Assembly (NCBI GenBank): GCA_964559835.1
Contig: CAZLJE010000011.1
Coordinates: 62,001 to 126,000 of the forward strand
Direction of reading: 5' to 3'
Source of the DNA: DAISJI01 sp964559835
GTDB taxonomy: Bacteria; Acidobacteriota; Terriglobia; Terriglobales; Acidobacteriaceae
Length of the DNA stretch: 64,000 nt
Shown: positions 34,659 to 42,576 of the stretch, in pieces
Numbering within the stretch: the stretch's first letter is position 1
How the letters are laid out: each line of letters begins with the position of its first letter
The notes under the pieces: model-generated
The model's database searches: none
Told to the model about the DNA's origin: nothing
The model's input: only the letters and a program-made list of their open reading frames with translations
Translations under genes and position numbers: made by a program

Positions 34659-37600
34659 ATGAAACGTGCATTGGTTGCGCTTTTCGCGATTTCTTTTTGC
34701 GTGTTGCTATCGGTAACGATGGCAGCGGCGCAGACTTCAACCACCGGAATGATCTCCGGAACGGTCAAAGATCCCAGCGGAGCAGTTGTTCCCAGCGCGA
34801 AGTTGACGCTGACCAATCCTGCGGGCACGCAACACGAGGAGACCGCGGACGCGGAAGGACGCTTCCGCTTCCCGTTACTGGTCCCGGGCGATTACGCGCT
34901 GCAGGTGGAGGCGCCCGGCTTTCGCGCTACGACCTATGAGCGTATCAAGGTCAACGTCACCGACACGACCGAGGTCACAGTACCGCTGGGACTGCAAACC
35001 GCGGCGGAGACGGTGAACATCAGCGCCGAGCCTCCGCTGGTTGATACGGAGAACCCGACCACCGGCCGCGTCATCGGCGAATCGCAGGTGAAGCAGTTGC
35101 CGCTGCCGACACGCAATTTCCAGCAATTGCTGGCGCTGTCGCCGGGCGCGGTGGCAAGCCTCGCCAACAACACGGAAATGGGCCGCGGGGACGCGACGAT
35201 CTATGTCAACGGCCAGCGCGGCACCAGCAATAACGTCGTGATCGACGGCGTGGGCGTGAACAGTCCGGGGACAAACTCGACGCCGAACCTGAGCGTGCCG
35301 TCGCCCGATGCGGTGCAGGAGTTCATCGTCCAGACGTCGTTGTACGACGCGACGCAGGGGCGCAACTCCGGCGGCAACGTAGCGCTGGTGACGAAGTCGG
35401 GCACCGCGCACTTCCACGGCAGCGCATTCGAGTTCCTGCGCAACCGCTTGCTCAATGCCAACGATTTCTTCCTGAACCAGAAGGGGATCAAGAAGCCCGT
35501 GCTGAACCGGAACCAATTCGGCGGCACGCTGGGCGGCCCGCTCATCAAGGACAAGACGTTCTTCTTCGTCTCCTACCAGGGGACGCGCGAGCGCAATGGG
35601 GCGTCGCTGACGAACAGCTTGTCGTTCCCGTTCCTGCCGGCCGGCCTGACCAACGACCGCAGCGATGCTGCAATCACCGCCCTGGGCACCGCTTACGGTG
35701 CGGCGACCATCAGCCCGATCACGAAAAAAATGTTGCAGGCAAAGCTGCCGGACGGGACGTACATGATCCCGAGCGCGGCCGGCGGAAGCATCACGTCGCC
35801 GGGGCTGATCAGCAGCCCGCAGAGCGTCGTATCGCGCTTCCGCGAAGACCAGTTCAACGCCAACATCGACCAGAAGATCGGGGAGAAGAACACGCTGGCG
35901 GGGAAACTGTTCTGGTCGAACACGCCGCAGTTCCAGGGCATCTGGAGTTTTATCGGAAGTAATGCGTTCCAGTTGCCGGGCACGGGGGGCGGGGACATCG
36001 AGTTTTTCAATCGCGTAGTCTCTATCACCGACTCGCACATCTTCTCGCCGAACCTGGTGAACCAGTTGCGCTTCGGCTACAGCCGCATCGACGGCCCCGG
36101 CCATGCGCAGGAGCCGTTCAAGAACTCCGACTTCGGGATCACCAACCCGCTGTGCACCGGAACCGATCACTGCGGGCTGGCGTTAGTGCAGATCCCGGGC
36201 ATGTTCAGCATCGGGCCCTACCCGCTGTCGGACCAGCGATCCACGACCCAAACCTATGAATGGGGCGACATGGTTTCGTACACCCACGGGCGGCACTTCC
36301 TGCGCGCCGGCGCGGAGATGCGGCGGTACCTGGTCGACTTCTACTTCAACTTCTGGGAGAACGGCCAGATCAACTTTGTCGATTTCAAGAGCTTCCTGTC
36401 GGGCGCCGCACAACTCTCGCTGCTCGGCAACGGTGTCCGCAACCGCGATTATCGCGTGACCGATTTCCAGGGCTACGTGCAGGACGACTTCCGGCTCAAT
36501 GACCAGGTCACGCTCAACTTCGGAGCACGCATCTCGCGGAACGGGGGCATCAGCGACACGCAGAACCGTCTCGTCAACTTCGATCCCGCGGCCTTCGCGA
36601 CGAATACCCTGCCCTGCGCCGCGGCGAAGCCCTGCACCGCGGGCTTCAACCAGGTGAACGGTACGCTGAACCCGAACACCTGGAACGTGGCGCCGCGGTT
36701 TGGATTCGCTATTAAACCGACTACCACGTCGAAGATGGTCATCCGTGGCGGCGCGGGCGTGTATTTCGACCGGCCGTCCACACGCCTGGGCAATCTCCAG
36801 ATATTCAATTTCCCCATGGACATTATCGGCGTCGCGCTCGCGCCGGCTTTGGCCAATCCGTTCCCGAACCTGGCAACGCTGACGTACCCGGTGACCGCAC
36901 AGGCGCCCTCGCCGGTGCCCTACTACTTCGCGGGAGTGCCGTTCCCGGCGCTGGGATCGATCCCGATCAGCGGCGTGTATTCCGACAAGAACCTGCGCAC
37001 GCCGTACGTGTACCAATACAACCTCGGTGTGCAATACGAACTGGCGAAGGACTTGCTGCTGGAGACCGGCTACGTCGGGTCGCGCGGCGTCAAGCTGCTG
37101 AACATCTACAGCTTGAGCCAGGGCAACGGCGGAACAGCGCCGTACACCACCGCGAATGGATTCTCGAACCAGAAGATCCTGAACGGATTCCAGCAGGCGC
37201 GTACGGACGCCAATTCCAATTACAACGCGCTGCAGACGAGCCTGACCAAGCGCTTCAGCAAAGGGCTGCAATTCCTGGTGTCGCACACCTGGTCGCATTC
37301 GATCGACGACATCTCGGGCGCGCCGACGAACGAGTTCGTCGCGCTACCGGGCGACCAGCAAAACCGCGCTGCCAACCGTGGCACCAGCGATTTCGACCGG
37401 CGTCACCGGCTGGTCATCAGCGGGATCTACGAGCTGCCGAAGTTCTACGCCGGCGACTCGAAGTTCGCGCAGGCAGTGATCAGCCGCTGGCAGACGGCCG
37501 GCATCCTCACCTGGCAGTCGGGCGCACCGTTCACCGTGGCTTGCCAGTCGGGAAACACTACGTACAACCGCGCGGACTTCATCCCGGGCGGCCCGGCAGC

Positions 37601-37952
37601 GAAGAAGACCGGCGATATCGAGGAGCGGGCGCTGACGTCGTGGTTCAACCCGTCGGCATTCGCGGCAACCTGCACGAACACGGCGCCCTACGGTACTTCC
37701 GGTCGTAACTTCCTGTTCGGACCGCGTCAGCGCAACATCGACCTGAGCTTCACGAAATTCATCGCGGTGACGGAGCGTACGAACCTGGAGTTCCGCACCG
37801 AATTTTTCAACGCGTTTAACTTCGTCAACTTCGCCAACCCGATCAGCACCTTCTCCTCGGGTGTGCCGGCCTCATTCGCAACGCTGGGGAAGATCACATC
37901 CACCAGCAGCGGTCCGAGGGTGATCCAGTTCGGGTTGAAAATCAGTTTTTAG
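34659..37952 (+). CDS. Oar-like TonB-dependent receptor with carboxypeptidase-regulatory domain
   Basis: The 1097-residue outer-membrane protein starts at ATG 34659, 8 nt after AGGAG, with a signal peptide ending at AAAQ. A CarboxypepD_reg-like beta domain follows (GMISGTVKDPSGAVVPSAKL). A plug domain (LPLPTRNFQQLLALSPGA, VYVNGQRG-like IYVNGQRGTSNNVVIDG) and a barrel end in IQFGLKISF with the terminal Phe typical of outer-membrane proteins. This family is expanded in Acidobacteriota, probably for oligosaccharide or peptide uptake or as a surface protein. A heptad array and hairpin follow the stop directly. Confidence 0.93.
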   Translation: MKRALVALFAISFCVLLSVTMAAAQTSTTGMISGTVKDPSGAVVPSAKLTLTNPAGTQHEETADAEGRFRFPLLVPGDYALQVEAPGFRATTYERIKVNVTDTTEVTVPLGLQTAAETVNISAEPPLVDTENPTTGRVIGESQVKQLPLPTRNFQQLLALSPGAVASLANNTEMGRGDATIYVNGQRGTSNNVVIDGVGVNSPGTNSTPNLSVPSPDAVQEFIVQTSLYDATQGRNSGGNVALVTKSGTAHFHGSAFEFLRNRLLNANDFFLNQKGIKKPVLNRNQFGGTLGGPLIKDKTFFFVSYQGTRERNGASLTNSLSFPFLPAGLTNDRSDAAITALGTAYGAATISPITKKMLQAKLPDGTYMIPSAAGGSITSPGLISSPQSVVSRFREDQFNANIDQKIGEKNTLAGKLFWSNTPQFQGIWSFIGSNAFQLPGTGGGDIEFFNRVVSITDSHIFSPNLVNQLRFGYSRIDGPGHAQEPFKNSDFGITNPLCTGTDHCGLALVQIPGMFSIGPYPLSDQRSTTQTYEWGDMVSYTHGRHFLRAGAEMRRYLVDFYFNFWENGQINFVDFKSFLSGAAQLSLLGNGVRNRDYRVTDFQGYVQDDFRLNDQVTLNFGARISRNGGISDTQNRLVNFDPAAFATNTLPCAAAKPCTAGFNQVNGTLNPNTWNVAPRFGFAIKPTTTSKMVIRGGAGVYFDRPSTRLGNLQIFNFPMDIIGVALAPALANPFPNLATLTYPVTAQAPSPVPYYFAGVPFPALGSIPISGVYSDKNLRTPYVYQYNLGVQYELAKDLLLETGYVGSRGVKLLNIYSLSQGNGGTAPYTTANGFSNQKILNGFQQARTDANSNYNALQTSLTKRFSKGLQFLVSHTWSHSIDDISGAPTNEFVALPGDQQNRAANRGTSDFDRRHRLVISGIYELPKFYAGDSKFAQAVISRWQTAGILTWQSGAPFTVACQSGNTTYNRADFIPGGPAAKKTGDIEERALTSWFNPSAFAATCTNTAPYGTSGRNFLFGPRQRNIDLSFTKFIAVTERTNLEFRTEFFNAFNFVNFANPISTFSSGVPASFATLGKITSTSSGPRVIQFGLKISF

Positions 37953-37971
37953 TTGCTAGTTGCCAGTTGCA
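37951..37971. repeat. Short heptad array overlapping the receptor stop
   Basis: AGTTGCT, AGTTGCC and AGTTGC lie head to tail from 37951, so the stop codon TAG (37950-37952) is partly in the array. No complementary arm is seen. Confidence 0.6.
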
Positions 37972-37973
37972 AG

Positions 37974-38001
37974 CCTCGGGTGGTCGAACAACCACTCGAG
38001 G
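37974..38001 (+). terminator. Stem-loop after the TonB receptor
   Basis: CCTCGGGTGGT (37974-37984) and ACCACTCGAGG (37991-38001) pair over 11 positions with one mismatch and a CGAACA loop, followed by TTTGAG. It probably terminates or attenuates between the receptor and SDR genes. Confidence 0.55.
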
Positions 38002-38030
38002 TTTGAGTGGCGGCGGCGCTGGAGCACGTC

Positions 38031-38813
38031 ATGAAAGCGTCAGGGCTCAAGGACAAGGTGATTATCGTAACCGGAGCGGCGGCGGGGATCGGGCGGGCCA
38101 CGGCGCTGCGTTTTGCCGAAGAGGGCTCGCGGGTCGCATGTTGGGACGTAAACGCCGCCGCAGCGGGCAATCTGATCGATGAGATCAAGACGGCGGGCGG
38201 AGAAGGCTTGTTCCGCGAGGTCAACGTCGCCTCGGCCGAATCAGTGCAGAAAGGCGTCCAGGAAGTGCTCGATCGCTGGGGGCGCATCGACGTGCTGGTC
38301 AATAACGCCGGCATCGTACGCGACGCGCAACTGGTGAAGATGAAGGATGGCGCGGTGGCGAGCACGATGCCGGACGACCAATTTGATGCCGTCATCAATG
38401 TCAACCTCAAGGGCGTTTTCCTGTGTACGCGGGCGGTGACGCCGCACATGATCGCAGGCGGCGGAGGGGTGATCCTGAACGCGTCGTCGGTGGTCGGGCT
38501 CTACGGAAACTTCGGACAGACCAACTACGTCGCAGCAAAAGCAGGATTGATCGGAATGACGCGGACCTGGGCGCGCGAACTGGGGAGGTACAAGATCCGC
38601 GTGAACGCCGTGGCGCCGGGATTCATTGCCACCGAGATGGTCAAGGCGATTCCGGCGAAGGTGCTGGAGCAGATGGCGTCGCACACGCCACTAGGACATA
38701 TGGGCGATCCCAGCGATATCGCGGACGCGTACGCCTGGCTAGCATCGGACCAGGCAAAGTTCGTGCATGGGGCGGTGCTGAGCGTGGACGGGGGATTGGT
38801 TTTAGGAACCTAA
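38031..38813 (+). CDS. FabG-like short-chain dehydrogenase/reductase
   Basis: The 260-residue protein is a classical SDR with cofactor loop TGAAAGIGRA, NNAG motif, catalytic S153 (ILNASSVVG), Y166 and K170 (TNYVAAKAG), and PGFIATEM. It resembles 3-oxoacyl-ACP/CoA reductases that reduce a beta-keto group with NAD(P)H. The D in ACWDVNA after strand 2 suggests NAD(H) preference. The ATG at 38031 has GGAG 6 nt upstream; a GTG at 38007 is in frame but less supported. It lies upstream of the KAS III-like gene, so a role on the condensation product is plausible. Confidence 0.9.
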   Translation: MKASGLKDKVIIVTGAAAGIGRATALRFAEEGSRVACWDVNAAAAGNLIDEIKTAGGEGLFREVNVASAESVQKGVQEVLDRWGRIDVLVNNAGIVRDAQLVKMKDGAVASTMPDDQFDAVINVNLKGVFLCTRAVTPHMIAGGGGVILNASSVVGLYGNFGQTNYVAAKAGLIGMTRTWARELGRYKIRVNAVAPGFIATEMVKAIPAKVLEQMASHTPLGHMGDPSDIADAYAWLASDQAKFVHGAVLSVDGGLVLGT

Positions 38814-38819
38814 CAAGGC

Positions 38820-38896
38820 TTCAGGTTTCAGGTGTCAGGCGTCAGGAAACCGCCTGAAACCTGAAGCCTGAGACCTGAGACCTGAGACCTGTTTTT
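38820..38896 (+). repeat. Inverted heptad array ending in T5 directly before a start codon
   Basis: Left words TTCAGGT and GTCAGGC (38820-38847) face right words CCTGAAA, CCTGAAG and CCTGAGA (38853-38891), reverse complements, giving a long stem. The stem is followed by TTTTT (38892-38896) and then the KAS III ATG at 38897. The structure is that of an intrinsic terminator placed at the ribosome-binding site. Confidence 0.85.
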
Positions 38897-39889
38897 ATGG
38901 GATACGCAAATATCATCGCGACAGGAATGTACGTACCGGAGAAGTGCGCCAGCAACGACGACCTGCGCGTGCAGTTGGCGCACGTGCCGGATTTCGTGGA
39001 CAAGATGGAAGCTGGTACGGGGATCAAGCGGCGCTTCCACGCACCGGACGATTGGGCGACCTCGGACCTGGCGGTGCGCGCGGCGCAACAGGCGCTGGAG
39101 CGTGCCGGGCGCAAGCCGGAAGACGTGGACCTGATCATCCTGGGCACCGATTCACCGGACTACATCACACCGGCGACGTCGGTGGTGGTGCAGCATAAGC
39201 TGGGCGCGAAGAATGCCGGCACGTTCGACGTCGGGTGTGCCTGTGCGTCGTTTCCCACCGGGCTGTCGATTGCGTCGGGGCTGATCGCTGCGAATCCGGC
39301 GATGAAGACGATCGTCGTGATCGGCGTTTACCTGATGCATAAGCTCGCCGACCCGAAAGACCCAATGGTCTTCTTTTATGGCGACGGGGCTGGAGCGGCG
39401 GTGGTGGAGCCGGGAGATAAGCAGGGATTCATCACGTCGGCATTCCAGGCCGACGGGTCGTATCACAGCTTCTGGGGAATCTATGCGGGTGGGACGTTCG
39501 AGCCTGCGTCGTGCGAGGCGGTGACCGGCGGTCGTACGAGAGTGAAGATGAACAATCGCTATCCGCCGGAGATCAACGACGAGGGCTGGCCACGGCTGGC
39601 GCTGCGCCTGGGCGAGAATGGCGGCTTCAAGATGAGCGATGTCGATATGTTCATCTTCACGCAGGTGCGGAAACCGACGATCGAGCTGGTGATGCAAAAG
39701 TTGGGAGCGCCGGTCGAGCGCGCGCACACGATCATGGAAGAGTACGGCTACACCGGATCGGCGTGCGTCGGAATGGCGCTGCATGACGCGCTGATGAAGA
39801 AGAAGATCAAGAGCGGCGACCTGGTGGTGCTGATCGGGTCGGGCGTGGGCTATAACCAGGCGGGCGTGGCGTTTCGAATGCAGTTCTGA
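38897..39889 (+). CDS. KAS III (FabH-like) family condensing enzyme with altered catalytic triad
   Basis: The 330-residue thiolase-fold protein aligns by eye with beta-ketoacyl-ACP synthase III: DVGCACASFPTGL places C116 at the nucleophile, and a DGAGAAVV motif follows. The usual His (HQAN) is T255 in FIFTQVRKP, and the usual Asn (YGNTSAAS) is Y285 in YGYTGSACVG. Loss of both suggests it does not carry out normal decarboxylative condensation; it might act as an acyltransferase or a non-decarboxylative (Ole-type) variant. The ATG at 38897 has no Shine-Dalgarno and follows a hairpin with T5. The stop lies in another heptad array. Confidence 0.88.
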   Translation: MGYANIIATGMYVPEKCASNDDLRVQLAHVPDFVDKMEAGTGIKRRFHAPDDWATSDLAVRAAQQALERAGRKPEDVDLIILGTDSPDYITPATSVVVQHKLGAKNAGTFDVGCACASFPTGLSIASGLIAANPAMKTIVVIGVYLMHKLADPKDPMVFFYGDGAGAAVVEPGDKQGFITSAFQADGSYHSFWGIYAGGTFEPASCEAVTGGRTRVKMNNRYPPEINDEGWPRLALRLGENGGFKMSDVDMFIFTQVRKPTIELVMQKLGAPVERAHTIMEEYGYTGSACVGMALHDALMKKKIKSGDLVVLIGSGVGYNQAGVAFRMQF

Positions 39890-39903
39890 GTTCCGGGTTC
39901 TGA
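39883..39903. repeat. Heptad array containing the KAS III stop codon
   Basis: GTTCTGA, GTTCCGG and GTTCTGA are consecutive from 39883. The TGA of the first word (39887-39889) is the stop codon of the KAS III gene. Confidence 0.65.
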
Positions 39904-39921
39904 GAACATGAAAAACCTGGC

Positions 39922-39996
39922 CACGGATCTACACGGATGTTCACGGTTGTTTCCTTTTCTGCTTTGTCCGTGAGCATGCGTGTAAATCCGTGGCGG
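39922..39996. repeat. Inverted decamer array (CACGGATnnn words)
   Basis: Left words CACGGATCTA and CACGGATGTT, plus a variant (39922-39951), face right words TCCGTGAGCA and TCCGTGGCGG plus a variant (39967-39996), with a 10-nt period. The same CACGGAT core occurs in the inner arms at 55539-55613, so unlike the heptads this word is shared between loci. Confidence 0.75.
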
Positions 39997-40015
39997 CTTT
40001 TGTCTTTCTAATTCA

Positions 40016-40951
40016 GTGAAGAAGCTCCTGATCATCGTGATCGTTCTGGTCGTGGCGCTTGTTGTTTCGGGTGCGCTGGTTTTCTATCTGCGTCCGATTG
40101 CGGTGATCTCGGCTTGGCGGCGGCATGACCTGGTGAAGCGCGGATTCGTGAAGGGCACGATCGATTCGCCGGTCGGTGCACAAACGGTGTTCACGGCAGG
40201 CTCGGGGCCGGCACTCTTGTTCCTGCACGGCGCCGGCGACGATGCGGGCACGTGGAAAGAAGTCGCGCCGAAGTTCACGGCCAGGTACCACGTCGTGCTA
40301 GTGGATCTTGCGGGACACGGGGACAGTGCGCCGGCGTCCGGTCCGCTGAAGATGAAGGCAATGCTCGATGGTCTGGATGCGGTGGTCGCGAAGCAGGACG
40401 GACCGGTAATCGTGGTCGGCAATTCTCTGGGCGCGTGGCTGGCGATGCTCTACGCCACGCAGCATCCGGAGCGAATCACGTGGGTGGTTGCGGTGGATGG
40501 CGGTCCGCTGAAGGGCGATCGCGCGGACCTGGCCAAGCTACCGGAGAATCGCGAAGAGGCGCGAAAGATCTGGGATGCGATCCTTGATCCGGGAAGCCCG
40601 CGTCTCCCGGACTTCCTGCTCGATGACGTGGTGCGCCAGTCGCATAAGGGCGCGATCGGACGCATGGACCGCGCCGACATGGAACAGCACCTGGCGACGG
40701 AAGAGTCGCTGCACAACTTCCCTGTCCCGGTTGACGTCATTTGGGGAAAAGAAGACCGGCTGGTGACGGTTGAGTACGCGAACCGCATGGTTGAGGCGCT
40801 GCGCTTGCCCCACGCTCGCATGGCTTTCCTCGCACGTTGCGGGCACATTCCCCAGCAGGAGTGTCCTATGCGCTTCAGCCAGGAGCTGCAAGGCTCTCTG
40901 ACGCTTCAAGTATTGCCGGTCGTGAAAGACGCGGCCATGAAGGAAAAATGA
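40016..40951 (+). CDS. Membrane-anchored alpha/beta hydrolase
   Basis: The 311-residue protein starts at GTG 40016 with a TM anchor (LLIIVIVLVVALVVSGALVFYL). The hydrolase fold shows oxyanion loop HGAGDD, nucleophile elbow GNSLGA (S137), acid D247 in WGKEDRLV and base H277 in RCGHIPQ. Its stop overlaps the AMP-ligase start as ATGA, so both are co-translated. In an acyl-processing cluster it could act as a thioesterase or beta-lactone/ester hydrolase; the anchor places it at the inner membrane. No sequence feature decides the substrate. Confidence 0.9.
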   Translation: MKKLLIIVIVLVVALVVSGALVFYLRPIAVISAWRRHDLVKRGFVKGTIDSPVGAQTVFTAGSGPALLFLHGAGDDAGTWKEVAPKFTARYHVVLVDLAGHGDSAPASGPLKMKAMLDGLDAVVAKQDGPVIVVGNSLGAWLAMLYATQHPERITWVVAVDGGPLKGDRADLAKLPENREEARKIWDAILDPGSPRLPDFLLDDVVRQSHKGAIGRMDRADMEQHLATEESLHNFPVPVDVIWGKEDRLVTVEYANRMVEALRLPHARMAFLARCGHIPQQECPMRFSQELQGSLTLQVLPVVKDAAMKEK

Positions 40952-42462
40952 GCAGCGTCGATCTTCTTGGCGACCAGGCGCGGCGTACGCCCGATAAGAC
41001 CGCGCTCATCTACGTTCCCACCGGAAAGCGCTACAGCTATGCGGAAATGGATGCCGCCTCCTGCGCAATCGCCGCGCGATGGCAGGACCTTGGCCTGAAG
41101 AAGGGTGACCGCGTCTGCATCCTGGCGGAGCCGAGGCCAGAGTACGTCCAGGCGTTCTTCGCGTCAGGAAAGACGGGCGTGGTCGTTGTGCCGTTGAATT
41201 CGCGGAACACGGCGCGCGAGCTGGCGGAGATCGTGAAGGATTGCACGCCGGCGGCCATCTTATTCAGCGAAGCGCACGCGGGTACAGTTGCAGAGCTTCG
41301 GAAACTCGCATCGATTCCGAACGCAATCCCTATCGAACAACTCCGCCCCGCGCCCCGCGCCCCGCGCCCCGCAGAAGCCCTTAGTCCTACGCCCTGCGCC
41401 CTGACCCCGGAAGATCTCTGCTGCCTGCTCTATACGTCGGGAACGACTGGCAAACCCAAGGGCGTGATGATTCCGCACCGGCAGGTGGCGGCGAACGCGC
41501 GCAACACCGTTCTGAACTGGGGGCTGCGCGCGGACGATGTCGCGCCCGTCTTCACCCCGCTCTATCACGCGGGCGGAATGTTCGTGTTCCTGGCGCCGCT
41601 GTTCAGCATCGGCGGGACGGTCGTGCTGCACGAGAGATTCGACGCGGCGGAGGTCTGGCGGGCGATCGAGCGCCATCGCGCGACCATCGTGTTCGGCGTC
41701 CCGACGATCTTCAAAATGATGATGGACGCGCCGGAATTTGCGCGCGTGAAGCTGGACTCGGTGCGCTGGATGATCTCCGGAGGCGCGCCGCTGCCGCAGT
41801 ACATTATCGCCGCCTACCAGGAACGCCGTATCACCTTCAAGCAGGGATACGGGCTCACGGAGGTGGGCGTGAACTGCTTCACGATGACCGAGGACGAGTC
41901 GCGGCGGAAAATCGGGTCGATCGGGAAGCCGATGGTCGGGACGGAAGCGCGCCTGGTGGTCGACAGTCGGGGCGCTGACGTGGACGACGTCGGCGAGCTG
42001 TGGCTGCGCGGCGAACATGTCTGTCGCGGCTACTGGAATAATCCGGAGGCCACTGCGGCCGCAATCGACGCGGACGGCTGGTTCCATACCGGCGATCTTG
42101 CGCGTCGCGATGCGGACGGCTTTTTCTACATTGCCGGGCGGCTGAAAGACATGATCATCAGCGGCGGCGTGAACATTTATCCCGCCGAGATCGAGGCCAT
42201 CGTGGTACAGCACCCGGCGGTTGCGGACGCGGCGGTTGTGGGCGTGCCGGACGAGAAGTGGGGAGAGGTCGGGGTGGCGTTCGTAGTCGTGCGTGGCCAA
42301 ATCCAGTCCGGGGACTTGAATGAGTTCCTGTCGCAGCGGCTGGCGAGGTACAAGCTGCCAAAAGAGATCGTCTTCGTCCCCGAGTTCCCGCGCACGCCGT
42401 ACGGGAAAGTGGTCAAGGGGAAGTTGCGCGAGCAGTGGACGGGCAGGAAATCGGTGTACTAG
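40948..42462 (+). CDS. AMP-dependent acyl-CoA synthetase/ligase
   Basis: The 504-residue ANL-superfamily enzyme has the P-loop YTSGTTGKPKG, the A5 motif YGLTEVGVN, WFHTGDLARRDADG (ATP ribose-binding Asp), the hinge GRLKDMIISGG and the catalytic Lys near YGKVVKGKLRE. It activates a carboxylate to an acyl-AMP and then usually a CoA thioester. The ATG at 40948 overlaps the upstream stop and has AAGGA before it. About 20 codons just before the P-loop (residues 133-152) are read from a CGCCCCG heptad array, giving a Pro/Arg/Ala-rich insert. The stop lies in a long inverted repeat. Confidence 0.92.
   Translation: MSSVDLLGDQARRTPDKTALIYVPTGKRYSYAEMDAASCAIAARWQDLGLKKGDRVCILAEPRPEYVQAFFASGKTGVVVVPLNSRNTARELAEIVKDCTPAAILFSEAHAGTVAELRKLASIPNAIPIEQLRPAPRAPRPAEALSPTPCALTPEDLCCLLYTSGTTGKPKGVMIPHRQVAANARNTVLNWGLRADDVAPVFTPLYHAGGMFVFLAPLFSIGGTVVLHERFDAAEVWRAIERHRATIVFGVPTIFKMMMDAPEFARVKLDSVRWMISGGAPLPQYIIAAYQERRITFKQGYGLTEVGVNCFTMTEDESRRKIGSIGKPMVGTEARLVVDSRGADVDDVGELWLRGEHVCRGYWNNPEATAAAIDADGWFHTGDLARRDADGFFYIAGRLKDMIISGGVNIYPAEIEAIVVQHPAVADAAVVGVPDEKWGEVGVAFVVVRGQIQSGDLNEFLSQRLARYKLPKEIVFVPEFPRTPYGKVVKGKLREQWTGRKSVY
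41344..41403. repeat. In-frame heptad array inside the AMP-ligase coding sequence
   Basis: Four tandem CGCCCCG words (41344-41371), a short degenerate stretch, and two CGCCCTG words (41390-41403). The 60 nt are exactly 20 codons, and all three strands of evidence agree: 7-nt period, in-frame length and Pro-rich translation. No complementary arm is present. Confidence 0.8.
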
Positions 42463-42513
42463 CCAGGCTTGCCTGGCGATACGGTGCCGCCACGCAAGCC
42501 TGGCTAGTACACC
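42455..42513. repeat. Long inverted repeat with 19-bp perfect arms at the AMP-ligase stop
   Basis: Arm 1 (42455-42473) begins GTGTACTAGCC and arm 2 (42495-42513) is its perfect reverse complement. The loop is 21 nt. Arm 1 also contains GCCAGGC-TT-GCCTGGC, a smaller palindrome. The ligase stop codon TAG (42460-42462) lies in arm 1. It could be a bidirectional terminator without a T run, or a mobile palindromic element. Confidence 0.75.
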
Positions 42514-42557
42514 AAATCGGCGGGGATCAGTGTCGGTCGCGATGGCGCCGGACAGCA

Positions 42558-42563
42558 TATAAT
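42558..42563 (+). promoter_or_regulatory. Consensus -10 box just upstream of trpC
   Basis: An exact TATAAT lies 13 nt before the trpC ATG, which would give a leader of only a few nucleotides. No Shine-Dalgarno is visible before 42577, so the trp operon may be expressed from a near-leaderless mRNA. The -35 region is weak. Confidence 0.4.
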
Positions 42564-42576
42564 CGACGTTTCCCTT

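Noticed and set aside
34875..37298. Two long minus-strand frames opposite the TonB receptor
   Set aside because: Shadows with skewed composition and no signal or domain.
38820..38896. CRISPR-like array
   Set aside because: Units are only 7 nt, have no spacers and are arranged as an inverted pair; no cas genes occur in the window.
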